NCBI GenBank assembly: GCA_946415315.1 | Contig: CAMKRZ010000010.1 | Span: forward strand, 19,058-83,057 | Direction of reading: 5' to 3' | Length of the DNA: 64,000 nt | From: an uncultured Lachnoclostridium sp. | GTDB taxonomy: Bacteria > Bacillota > Clostridia > Lachnospirales > Lachnospiraceae | Shown here: positions 39,615 to 48,402 of the stretch, piece by piece | Layout: every line of letters starts with the position of its first letter | Position numbering within the stretch: position 1 is the first letter of the stretch | Program-made: the position numbers and the translations under genes | The notes under the pieces: generated by a model | Seen by the model: the letters and a program-made list of their open reading frames with translations, nothing else | Database searches by the model: none | What the model was told of the DNA's origin: nothing

Positions 39615-39678
39615 AAGATATTGCTGTGCAAGTATTTGAAGGATTGAAGGACAAAGATAAAGAATTGGAGATTTGAGT

Positions 39679-40203
39679 ATGACAGTATATTATGATGACG
39701 GAACCATCAAGGTTCGCAGCATGACTGAGGCGGACGCGAAGGTTCTGTTTGACACGTACAACTCGTACGGTTGGCATCCGCAGATGGAGACGTACGAGGG
39801 TTACCTTCGGGAGCAGGAGGCCGGCGAACGGCTCGTGTTCATTCCGGAATACAAGGGAGAAGTTGTCGGTATCTGCACGCTGGTGCTGCATCCGACGGAA
39901 GGACCTTACGCCGGCAAAGGATGGCCGGAGATCGTGGACCTGTGTGTGTTCTTCCACACCCACAACGCAGGCATCGGCAACAAGCTTCTGGATGTGGCGG
40001 AAGCTGAGGCAGCGAAGATCACGGATCACGTGTTCCTTGCGGTCGGCGTGCACTCCGGGTATGGTCCGGCGCAGCGCATTTACGTGAAGCGAGGTTATAT
40101 TCCGGACGGCAGCGGCGTATGGTACCAGGGCAAGCAGCTCGGGCAGTACGAACCGTGCGTCAACGACGATGATCTGCTGCTGTTTATGGCGAAGGAACTG
40201 TAA
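39679..40203 (+). CDS. GNAT acetyltransferase
   Basis: IVDLCVFFHTHNAGIGNKLLDVAEAEAAKITDHVFLAVGVHSGYGPAQRIYVKRGY. Confidence 0.9.
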   Translation: MTVYYDDGTIKVRSMTEADAKVLFDTYNSYGWHPQMETYEGYLREQEAGERLVFIPEYKGEVVGICTLVLHPTEGPYAGKGWPEIVDLCVFFHTHNAGIGNKLLDVAEAEAAKITDHVFLAVGVHSGYGPAQRIYVKRGYIPDGSGVWYQGKQLGQYEPCVNDDDLLLFMAKEL

Positions 40204-40243
40204 GGGAAGCGCTTTCATTTTTCGAGATAAAGGAGAAAACGGT

Positions 40244-41191
40244 ATGGAACTTTGGGACCTGTTTGACAGCGAGAGAAAGCCGCTCGGACGCACGCACGTG
40301 CGCGGCGAGGCGTTCGGTGAGGGCGAGTACTACGTGTGCGTCGAGGTGTGGATCCGGAATTCGAAGGGCGAGTTTTTGATCACGAAGCGCCACCCGGCCA
40401 AGAAGGCGGGCAATCAGTGGGAATTTGTCGGCGGCGGTACGCTTGCGGGCGAGACCACGCTGCAGTCGGCCGTGCGCGAGATCGCGGAGGAGACCGGCAT
40501 TGTGGCAAAAGAGCATGAGTTCACGCTCTTTACGACATATCAGCGCAAGAACTATTTCCAGGATATCTATCTGTTGCGCAGGGATGTTGACATCGAGGAC
40601 ATCGTGCTTCAGCCGGATGAGGCGGTCGATGCGCGCTGGGCGACGGAGGAGGACATCCTTGCGCTGATCGCGAACCAGGAGTTTGTATACTCACTGGGAC
40701 AGCGGTTTGAGATGTACCGGGACACCGTGCGGCAGCTTCCGGAGCAGTCTTCCTTTCACGACGTAAGCGACCTTCGTACGGACGAGATTTTCCTTCGGCT
40801 GGTGCGCACGTGCGAGGCGAAGCCGGAGAAGCAGTGGGTGCCGGCGTATCATTTTGAGATCTGCCTGTTGGACGGTACGAAGATCGGAATCTGCGACCTG
40901 CGCATCGGACACAACGACAAGCTTTATGTCGGCGGCAACATCGGCTACGGAATCGACGAGCCGTACCGCGGACATCACTATGCAGCGAAGGCATGCGAGC
41001 TGCTGTTTGCGCAGGCGCGCAAGCACGACCTTGGGTACGTGATCATCACGTGCGTTCCGACGAACGACGCGTCCGCGCGCACCTGTGAGCTGGCCGGCGG
41101 AACATATCTGGAGACCGTGGACATTCCTGAGGATAACGAGATGTACGCGGAGGGCAAGCGGCAGGTGAAGGTGTACCGGTTTGAACTTTAG
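40244..41191 (+). CDS. Nudix hydrolase fused to GNAT acetyltransferase
   Basis: GGGTLAGETTLQSAVREIAEETGIV; C-terminal GNIGYGIDEPYRGHHYAAKACELLFAQARKHDL. Confidence 0.9.
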   Translation: MELWDLFDSERKPLGRTHVRGEAFGEGEYYVCVEVWIRNSKGEFLITKRHPAKKAGNQWEFVGGGTLAGETTLQSAVREIAEETGIVAKEHEFTLFTTYQRKNYFQDIYLLRRDVDIEDIVLQPDEAVDARWATEEDILALIANQEFVYSLGQRFEMYRDTVRQLPEQSSFHDVSDLRTDEIFLRLVRTCEAKPEKQWVPAYHFEICLLDGTKIGICDLRIGHNDKLYVGGNIGYGIDEPYRGHHYAAKACELLFAQARKHDLGYVIITCVPTNDASARTCELAGGTYLETVDIPEDNEMYAEGKRQVKVYRFEL

Positions 41192-41197
41192 AAACAG

Positions 41198-41237
41198 CCT
41201 GTGCTTCGGAAAATTCCGGGGCACAGGATATATTTTT
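41198..41237 (+). terminator. Intrinsic terminator after Nudix-GNAT gene
   Basis: CCTGTGCTTCGGAA-AA-TTCCGGGGCACAGG (14-bp with two G-T wobbles) then ATATATTTTT. Confidence 0.75.
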
Positions 41238-41299
41238 CAATGAACATGACATAGAGATGACATGTTTAGCGTGGTAGGATGCGTCAGGAGCGTGAGCAA

Positions 41300-41522
41300 A
41301 TGAAGATTGACAGACTGATCGGCATCTTGTCGATATTGCTGCTCGGAGGGCGAGGACGGCCGGCTGGTGTTTTCGGAGGATTTTACGAATCGGGAGCAGA
41401 TGATCTCATGGCTTCTGGCGTTCGGTGACAAGGCGGAGGTACTCGAACCGCAGGACGTGCGGGAGCAGATTGCGGAGATTGCGGAAGAAATGATCAAAAC
41501 TTACAGGAGGGACGAGCAATGA
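41300..41522 (+). pseudogene. Remnant of YafY/WYL-type HTH transcriptional regulator (large internal deletion plus frameshift)
   Basis: N-terminal MKIDRLIGILSILL and, in another frame, C-terminal EDGRLVFSEDFTNREQMISWLLAFGDKAEVLEPQDVREQIAEIAEEMIKTYRRDEQ*; TGA overlaps ATG of next gene. Confidence 0.8.
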
Positions 41523-42283
41523 AGTACGACTGGATTGACAGCTATCTGATGGAGAAGACCGGTGTGACACAGGATTTTCAGGAGGAGTGGAATTGGATCC
41601 GTTATCATATCGGCGGGAAAATGTTTGCCGCCATATGCCGCGACGATGACAACCAACCCTACTACATCACGCTCAAGCTGGAGCCGCTTGAGGGCGAATT
41701 TCTGCGCAGGGAGTATGAGGACATCATTCCCGGGTACTATATGAACAAGATTCACTGGAACTCGGTGAAGGTGAACGGAAACGTGCCCGACGATGTCGTA
41801 AAGGACTGCCTCGACCACGCGTACGATGTTGTGCTCCGCAGCTTCAGCAAGAAAAAACAAAAGGAAATCCTGGAGGGTACTCAGGGAACGTTGATTGATC
41901 AACGTTCCCTGAGTACCTCCGGTGGATCGCACGAATGCGCAAAGGAAACTGCCCGCTTCGCGGGCGCGCATTCGGCGGCGATTGACGCAGAATGCGTCAA
42001 TCGATCTAATCTGATCAGTTGCTGCGGCTCGGACTGCAGCACATGCTACTGCTACGGAGAGATGTGTAAGGGATGTGACGCCGTGTGCGGCAAGGTATTC
42101 CACATGCCGGACGGACAGATCTGCCCGATCTATGACTGTTGCCGCAACAAAAAGGGTTATCGGTCCTGCGGCGAGTGCGATGATTTGCCGTGTGACATTA
42201 TCCTCGGAATGCGCGATCCGAGTTTCTCCGACGAGGAGTTCGCGAACAATGTGAAGGAGCGCGTACAGAGGCTGAAGGGCTGA
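41519..42283 (+). CDS. MmcQ/YjbR-like domain plus DUF3795-like Cys-rich domain, interrupted in frame by palindromic element
   Basis: WNWIRYHIGGKMFAAICRDDDNQPYYITLKLEP; SCCGSDCSTCYCYGEMCKGCDAVCGKVFHM; linker encoded by hairpins. Confidence 0.85.
   Translation: MKYDWIDSYLMEKTGVTQDFQEEWNWIRYHIGGKMFAAICRDDDNQPYYITLKLEPLEGEFLRREYEDIIPGYYMNKIHWNSVKVNGNVPDDVVKDCLDHAYDVVLRSFSKKKQKEILEGTQGTLIDQRSLSTSGGSHECAKETARFAGAHSAAIDAECVNRSNLISCCGSDCSTCYCYGEMCKGCDAVCGKVFHMPDGQICPIYDCCRNKKGYRSCGECDDLPCDIILGMRDPSFSDEEFANNVKERVQRLKG
41876..42003 (+). repeat. Three-hairpin palindromic element inserted in coding sequence
   Basis: 20-bp perfect IR 41876-41895/41898-41917; 9-bp IR 41932-41940/41966-41974 enclosing GCCCGC-TTC-GCGGGC; 11-bp perfect IR 41979-41989/41993-42003. 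Confidence 0.88.
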
Positions 42284-42380
42284 TTTTCAGCTATACAGAT
42301 TCCGACCGACCGGGTTCCCAAAAAACGGCAGACGCCTGTGCGGCATCCTGTAAAATGCGAGCATCCCGGCGGAATATTCG

Positions 42381-42409
42381 TTGCTTTTAGCCGTATTTCT
42401 CGGTATAAT
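42381..42409 (+). promoter_or_regulatory. Sigma-A promoter TTGCTT-N17-TATAAT upstream of cardiolipin synthase
   Basis: Read directly, 17-nt spacing, 22 nt before the ATG at 42432. Confidence 0.75.
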
Positions 42410-42431
42410 AGACCCATGGGGGGAAGAGAAT

Positions 42432-44096
42432 ATGGCGAAGGCAACGGTTTACGAACGATACTATGACGACGGTGTTTTGCGGCTGACGAAAAGGCGAAAG
42501 AAAGGGCTTCTTTCGTTCTTTTTCAGCCGCTTTTGGATTTTGTTCTTTCTGATGATCCTGCAGTTCACATTGTTCATCACATTTGTGAACTGGCTCGGAG
42601 ATTTCAAGCCCGTGTTTCGCGTGATAAATGTGATCTTCACGATCGCGATGCTCATATACCTCTTCGCGAGCGATATCGACGCGTCGAGCAAGCTGACGTG
42701 GCTGTTCTTCCTCGCGATCATTCCGATCCCGACATCGCTCTTTCTGTTCTACACGCGGATGGGCTTCGGGCACCGGCGCATCCGGGAGCGCATGGAGTCG
42801 CTGTCTGAGGAAACACTCACGAGTATCCCGCAGGATCCCGCGGTGATGGAGCGGCTTGCGTCGGCGGATGACGGCGTGGACGCGTTGGTGCGCTGCATCG
42901 GGCGAAGCGGGTGCTTTCCGGCGTATGCGGAAGAAAAAACGTTGTATTTTCCGTCGGGGGAGGCATTCTTTGAGGCTGCGTTGGAGGAACTCGCGAAGGC
43001 GGAGAAGTTCATTTTCCTTGAGACGTTCATTATCAACGAAGGCTACATGTGGGGCAAGGTGCTCGAGATCCTGATGGAGAAGGCTTCAGAGGGCGTCGAT
43101 GTGCGCGTGATCTACGACGGTATGTGCGGCGTCACGAACCTCTCGATGGACTACGATGCAAGACTCCGGTCGTTCGGCATCCGCGCCAAGGAATTTGCGC
43201 CGATCCATCCGATCGTGTCATCGAGCTACAACTTCCGCGATCATCGGAAAATTCTCATTGTGGACGGCCGTACTGCCTTCACCGGCGGGATTAATTTCGC
43301 GGATGAATATATCAACCGCATCGAGCGTTTCGGAGTCTGGAAGGACTCCGGCTTGATGATTCGCGGAGAAGCGGTGAGAAGCTTTACGCTGATGTTTCTG
43401 CAAATGTGGAACATCGACGAGCCGACGCCTGTGTGGGAACCGTTTATGAGCGCGCCGACCGGAGACGGAGAAACTGCCGAGAGGGCAACCGGGAGCAAAG
43501 AAACTGTTGAGAGTGTGCCCGAAGGCGAGAATGACTATGGTTCGGACGGTTACGTCATCCCGTACGCGGACTGCCCGGTGGATGAGTACAAGGTCGGCGA
43601 GACGGTGTATGTGGATATGTTAAACCGCGCGAAGCGCTACATTTATGTCATGACGCCGTATCTCGTGCTGGACGGAGAGACGGAGGGAGCGCTGAAATAT
43701 GCGGCGCAGCGCGGCGTGGACGTGCGGCTAATCCTTCCGGGAATCCCGGATAAAAAGTATGCATTTGCTCTTGCGAAATCCTACTACCGTGTGCTTCTCG
43801 AAGCCGGGGTGAAGATCTATGAGTACACGCCGGGCTTCGTCCACTCGAAGGTGTTTTTATGTGACGATGAGAGGGCGGTGGTTGGCTCCATCAATCTCGA
43901 TTTCCGGAGTCTCTATCACAACTATGAGTGCGCTGCGTACCTCTATCGTGTGAAGGGGACGATCGCCGGAGTTCGGGAGGATTTTGAGAAGACGCTCCCG
44001 CTGTGTCGCGAGGTTACCCTCGAGACGATCCGGAAGGAGAAGCCGGGATATGTGTTCCTCGGTTTTTTGATGCGGTTTATCGCACCGCTTTTATAA
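42432..44096 (+). CDS. cls: Cardiolipin synthase (PLD superfamily)
   Basis: Two HKD motifs DHRKILIVDGRTAFTGG and HSKVFLCDDERAVVGSINLDFRSL; N-terminal TM segments. Confidence 0.92.
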   Translation: MAKATVYERYYDDGVLRLTKRRKKGLLSFFFSRFWILFFLMILQFTLFITFVNWLGDFKPVFRVINVIFTIAMLIYLFASDIDASSKLTWLFFLAIIPIPTSLFLFYTRMGFGHRRIRERMESLSEETLTSIPQDPAVMERLASADDGVDALVRCIGRSGCFPAYAEEKTLYFPSGEAFFEAALEELAKAEKFIFLETFIINEGYMWGKVLEILMEKASEGVDVRVIYDGMCGVTNLSMDYDARLRSFGIRAKEFAPIHPIVSSSYNFRDHRKILIVDGRTAFTGGINFADEYINRIERFGVWKDSGLMIRGEAVRSFTLMFLQMWNIDEPTPVWEPFMSAPTGDGETAERATGSKETVESVPEGENDYGSDGYVIPYADCPVDEYKVGETVYVDMLNRAKRYIYVMTPYLVLDGETEGALKYAAQRGVDVRLILPGIPDKKYAFALAKSYYRVLLEAGVKIYEYTPGFVHSKVFLCDDERAVVGSINLDFRSLYHNYECAAYLYRVKGTIAGVREDFEKTLPLCREVTLETIRKEKPGYVFLGFLMRFIAPLL

Positions 44097-44149
44097 CGCA
44101 GATGTAAAAGGCGTTAACGGAAATAAGACAGACCACAGGTTGGAAGAAC

Positions 44150-44653
44150 ATGGAAGATACATTCATCTGCAGAATTGCAACGCTTACGGATATGGACCGC
44201 AAATGGGAGTACGAGATCGCGAGGCACGCTGAAGATCCGGGAAACTGGATCGTATGGAAGAAGGGAGCTTTGGAGAACCGCCGCGAGGGAAGGACGCTGC
44301 CGTACTACGGCCTCCTGAACGGGGAGATCATCTGCGAGGCGACCGCTTTTATCAAGCCCGACCCGGACGAGGATTCCGAGGGGCTGATCGATGAGACGAC
44401 CGCGTATCTGTGCGCGTTTCGGACGAACCCTCCGTACCGTGGGAAAGGGTATTTTTCGAAACTGTTTGCATATATGATCGAGGACCTGCGTACGCGCGGG
44501 TACGAGAGAGTGACCGTCGGTGTCGAGCCGGAGGAGGTCGTCAACAAGCAGATCTACGCGCACTACGGGTTTACGGAGTTTCTGAAAACCGACACGGAGA
44601 CGTATCCCGACGGCACGGTGATCGATGTGGAGTACTACGCGAGGAAGCTTTGA
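44150..44653 (+). CDS. GNAT acetyltransferase
   Basis: RTNPPYRGKGYFSKLFAYMIEDLRTRGYERVTVGVEPEEVVNKQIYAHYGF. Confidence 0.9.
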   Translation: MEDTFICRIATLTDMDRKWEYEIARHAEDPGNWIVWKKGALENRREGRTLPYYGLLNGEIICEATAFIKPDPDEDSEGLIDETTAYLCAFRTNPPYRGKGYFSKLFAYMIEDLRTRGYERVTVGVEPEEVVNKQIYAHYGFTEFLKTDTETYPDGTVIDVEYYARKL

Positions 44654-44758
44654 GGGGTTTGTGTAGAGAACGGTTATAAGCGATCGCGATATATTCATTT
44701 GGCGGCCGGCATAGTATCGTATGCCTTGTAAAACACAGGAAAGTGAGGAGCGGATACT

Positions 44759-45505
44759 ATGAAGTACAGAAACGCGAAGGATGTTTTTCCGGAGAAGCTG
44801 CTTCGGCAGATCCAGAAGTATGTCTCGGGCGAGACCATCTACATTCCGGCCGGTGTAGAGAAGAAGGACTGGGGGGAGACCTCGGGATACCAGCAGTATA
44901 TTCGGGAGCGCAACGCAGCAATCCGGGACGCATTCCGTGACGGGAAGGCGATCGAAGCGCTGATGGAAGAGTATTCGCTTTCTTACGATACGATCAAACG
45001 AATTGTTTACAGTAAGAAGGAGGTTACTATGCTAAAGTACAGCGCAACCCTGGATTCCGCATTGGAATACGGCAGGGAAGAGAAAATGGATGCCTGGGTG
45101 CATCTTTACCTGAACGAGGAGGGGAGAAACATTCCGTTCTCGGACGGATTGAAACTGTTTGACCGCTACTTCATCAGTCCGGCACAGTTCCCGATCAGCC
45201 TGTTTCACCGCTGCGCGGGTCCTGAGGAGGATATGAAATACCGTATCGACAAGGGCTGGTGGGAGCACAAGATCACGGAACTCACGAAGGCTGTTAAGGC
45301 AGGCGCGGAGATGCCGCCGATGATCATACACTACGTGGATGGCGAGTTCGAACTCAACGACGGCAACCATCGCCACAAGGTGTATGAGGATCTCGGGATT
45401 GAGACCGCCTGGGTCATCCTCTGGATCACCGAGGAGGCAGAACTTACGGACTTCATGAGCAAGTACGGCGAGTATGTGAAGGACTGCACGATCATCCGGA
45501 GATAG
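44759..45505 (+). CDS. CD3324-like HTH domain fused to ParB-like domain
   Basis: MKYRNAKDVFPEKLLRQIQKYVSGETIYIPAGVEKKDWGETSGYQQYIRERNAAIRDAFRDG; C-terminal ELNDGNHRHKVYEDLGIETAWVILW; internal AAGGAGG-N5-ATG at 45029. Confidence 0.75.
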   Translation: MKYRNAKDVFPEKLLRQIQKYVSGETIYIPAGVEKKDWGETSGYQQYIRERNAAIRDAFRDGKAIEALMEEYSLSYDTIKRIVYSKKEVTMLKYSATLDSALEYGREEKMDAWVHLYLNEEGRNIPFSDGLKLFDRYFISPAQFPISLFHRCAGPEEDMKYRIDKGWWEHKITELTKAVKAGAEMPPMIIHYVDGEFELNDGNHRHKVYEDLGIETAWVILWITEEAELTDFMSKYGEYVKDCTIIRR

Positions 45506-45582
45506 TCCGGGACGACGCTTATGTTTTGGAAAATGCCGGTGCTTCGGTGTTTTCCGACATCGATCAGAATGAAGGAACAGCA

Positions 45583-46071
45583 ATGAAGAAAGTCATTATC
45601 ATCGGGAGCCCCGGCGCGGGCAAGAGCACGTTTGCGAGAAAACTGAGGGACAGGACGGGGCTGCCGCTTTATTACCTCGATCTGTACTACCACCGCGCGG
45701 ACCGAACCACGGTCCCGAGAGAGGAGTTTGACGCGAAACTGGCTGAGATCATGCAGACGGACAGCTGGATCCTCGACGGCAATTTCAACCGGACGATGGA
45801 GTGGCGGATGCAGAATTGCGACACGGTGGTCTTTATGGACTATCCGCTCGAGGTCTGCCTTTCCGGAATCCGACAGCGCGTCGGCGTAAAGCGGGAGGAG
45901 ATGCCGTGGGTTGAGGAGGAACTCGATGAAAAATTCCGGCAGTTTGTGGAGGATTTTCCGAAGACGACGCTGCCTGTGATCTATGAGTTGATCGAACAAT
46001 ACCGCGAGGGGAGAGAGATCCATATTCTTCACTCGCGTGAGGAGGCGGAACGCTTCCTGGAGGGATTATGA
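45583..46071 (+). CDS. Adenylate kinase-like / FlaR-type P-loop kinase
   Basis: KVIIIGSPGAGKSTFARKLRDRTGLPLYYLDLYYHRADRTTVPREEF. Confidence 0.88.
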   Translation: MKKVIIIGSPGAGKSTFARKLRDRTGLPLYYLDLYYHRADRTTVPREEFDAKLAEIMQTDSWILDGNFNRTMEWRMQNCDTVVFMDYPLEVCLSGIRQRVGVKREEMPWVEEELDEKFRQFVEDFPKTTLPVIYELIEQYREGREIHILHSREEAERFLEGL

Positions 46072-46583
46072 GACTGTTTATGATCAGCGGAGCATGCGGC
46101 TCCGGCAAATCAACGATGAAGGATGCGCTCTCGGAGATCATGGATCCCGAGGTGTACGCCTGTATTGACATCGACGAGGTCGGGTTCAACTGGTGGGATT
46201 ACGCCGGGACTGACCATGAGTCAAAGTATCATGACGACTGCATCGAGGAGGCGGTGAAGAGGGCGGGCGACCGTGACCTGATCTTCGTCTCCTGCACGAA
46301 CCCGCAGGATTATATCGAGAAACACGTGCTTCCGGAAAGGGTGGATTCGACGGTGTTCATCATTCTGAATCCGACCGACGAGACGATCTGGGCAAGGCTT
46401 CGCGCCAGACCGGCGGAGCGCGGCTTCACGTCCGATGAGAAGATCCTGCCGCACATTGGGTACAACCAGTGGTTTCGCAGAAACAGAGGGAAATTCCCGC
46501 TTGTTATCGACAACACAACCCAGACGATCGACGAGACTGCGGCGATCATCAAGAGGTTTGTCGAGAGATTTCCGAAACCGTGA
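46068..46583 (+). CDS. P-loop NTPase (nucleotide/shikimate-kinase-like)
   Basis: RLFMISGACGSGKSTMKDALSEI; ATGA overlap with previous gene. Confidence 0.85.
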   Translation: MRLFMISGACGSGKSTMKDALSEIMDPEVYACIDIDEVGFNWWDYAGTDHESKYHDDCIEEAVKRAGDRDLIFVSCTNPQDYIEKHVLPERVDSTVFIILNPTDETIWARLRARPAERGFTSDEKILPHIGYNQWFRRNRGKFPLVIDNTTQTIDETAAIIKRFVERFPKP

Positions 46584-46674
46584 TGCCGGAAAAAGGCAAC
46601 GTATTGCTAAGATTATCCCCGGAGAACGGGGAAGGATATACGGAAGAGTGATCAACTAAGCGAGGAACGCATGG

Positions 46675-47211
46675 ATGTCTGACAAAACCGCACTGGTCGT
46701 GATCGATATGCAGGAGGATTACCTGCGCGAGAATCGAAAGAAGATGTTTTCCTACGATACGGATGCCCTGGTGACTTCGGTCAACAGGGCAATTGCCGTG
46801 TATCGGGAACAGGGCTGCGACGTTTTGTACGTGAAGCAGGTCTTTCAGAACATCATAACGAACCGCGTGTTCATCGGTTTTACGATCAAGGGTACGCCGG
46901 GCGCGGAGATCTACAGCGGGGTGGATGTTGTGTCGGAGATGATGTTCGAGAAGTATTTTTCGGACACATTTTCCGCAAAATCTTTCCGGGAACACGTGGC
47001 GGAGGCAGGGTATACCGGACTTGTGCTGTGCGGGCTTGACGAGTGCGGATGCGTCGGAGCGACGGCAAAGGGGGCTGTCAAGGCAGGCCTCAGGGTGACG
47101 ATGCTCACGGACTGCATCGGCAGAAGGTTTCCGGATAAGAAGGTTCGGAAGATGAGAACGAAACTGCGGTCGCTCGGCGTGGAATATGTGAGCGGGATTC
47201 CGAATTCATGA
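46675..47211 (+). CDS. Isochorismatase-family cysteine hydrolase
   Basis: ALVVIDMQEDYL, GLVLCGLDECGCVGATAKGAVKAGLRVTMLTDC. Confidence 0.9.
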   Translation: MSDKTALVVIDMQEDYLRENRKKMFSYDTDALVTSVNRAIAVYREQGCDVLYVKQVFQNIITNRVFIGFTIKGTPGAEIYSGVDVVSEMMFEKYFSDTFSAKSFREHVAEAGYTGLVLCGLDECGCVGATAKGAVKAGLRVTMLTDCIGRRFPDKKVRKMRTKLRSLGVEYVSGIPNS

Positions 47212-47231
47212 GTGGATCAGAGAGGTAATGT

Positions 47232-47519
47232 ATGACAAACCGGGAATGGTTGGTGGCGAAGGATGAACTTCTTGAGGAGCTTTCCGTGTTGAGATTTCCC
47301 GAAGAACTCGGGGAACTGATCGCACGGCAGCTCGGAAGTCCGAAAGCCATACGCCGCATGAGCTCCTACCTGCGGCAGGTGAAGCCGCGCAATGCGGAGG
47401 AGGTCGTGGATGAGATGCTCGCGATCAGCAGCGAGATCGACGCATGGCGCAGAAAGAAGGCGAGCGAGGAGGCCAACGCTCATTACAACGAGTACCTGCA
47501 GAGCAGGGGAGATGAGTGA
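47232..47519 (+). CDS. Conserved-looking small protein, unknown function
   Basis: 95-aa ORF co-directional with neighbours, ATG 47232 shortly after AGAGAGGTAATGT. Confidence 0.6.
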   Translation: MTNREWLVAKDELLEELSVLRFPEELGELIARQLGSPKAIRRMSSYLRQVKPRNAEEVVDEMLAISSEIDAWRRKKASEEANAHYNEYLQSRGDE

Positions 47520-47528
47520 TCCTCGTTT

Positions 47529-48374
47529 TCAGATCAGATTTTCGAGCAGTTTCGCCTTGTTCTTTCGGAAAATGACGTAGCTGTTGATCACGGGCGTGCG
47601 GAAATCGAGAAGTTTCACCTCGCGGAGTTTGCCCTCGCGGATGTACGCGTCTGCCATGTCCTGCGGGAGAAACGTGTAGTTTTGCTGGCCGAGCAGGTAG
47701 GGCACGATCTTCATACAATCGTCAATCTCGAGCTCGAACTGGTGGAACCGCGGGAAGAGCTTCCGTATATACTGGCCGACATCCTGAAGTGCAAAGTTAC
47801 ACATGAGGTAAGACTCGCTGATGAGCTCCTCCTGGAGAATGCCGTCCTTATGCTTTTCATTGTTGATGTCCGTCACGAGCGTGAGTGCATCCTGGCGGAA
47901 AATCTCGCACGAATAGCTGGCTTTGTTCAGCGGAAGATATGTAAACACAACATCCAACAGATCGCTCTGGAGCTGGTCGATCAGATGGTTTGAGAGACCG
48001 ATGGAGATTTTCAGAGAGTCGGTTGGATGTTTTTGTCTGTAGTCCATAATGAGCGGAGCAAGATGACCTTCGTAGATGGAGTCCGCGCTTCCGATGCGCA
48101 GGTGGTTGTCAAAGCGGCGCGTGTTGGAGATCTCGGCGAGCGAGGTCTGCGTCAGCTCGATGACCTGCTCGGCGTAGAGGCGGAAGCGATCCCCGTCGGG
48201 CGTCAGTTCCACGGTCTTGTTGGTTCTGTGAAAGAGATTCAGTTTCAGTTCCTTCTCAAGCTCGTTGATCCGGTTTGTCACCGTCGACTGTGCGACAAAA
48301 AGCTGGTTTGCGGCCCGGGTGAAACTGCGGGTTGAGGCGAGCGTCAGAAATGTGTTCAGGCTTTCGATGTCCAT
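47529..48374 (-). CDS. LysR-family transcriptional regulator
   Basis: MDIESLNTFLTLASTRSFTRAANQLFVAQSTVTNRINELEKELKLNLFHRTNKTVELTPDG HTH. Confidence 0.95.
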   Translation of the reverse strand: MDIESLNTFLTLASTRSFTRAANQLFVAQSTVTNRINELEKELKLNLFHRTNKTVELTPDGDRFRLYAEQVIELTQTSLAEISNTRRFDNHLRIGSADSIYEGHLAPLIMDYRQKHPTDSLKISIGLSNHLIDQLQSDLLDVVFTYLPLNKASYSCEIFRQDALTLVTDINNEKHKDGILQEELISESYLMCNFALQDVGQYIRKLFPRFHQFELEIDDCMKIVPYLLGQQNYTFLPQDMADAYIREGKLREVKLLDFRTPVINSYVIFRKNKAKLLENLI

Positions 48375-48402
48375 GGTAAGTGTCTTATCTCCTGTATTGA
48401 TG

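Noticed and set aside
13009-47211. Chromosomal integron cassette array
   Set aside because: Gene content is suggestive, but I found no paired attC-like core sites or tyrosine integrase; kept only as a hypothesis about array-like organisation.
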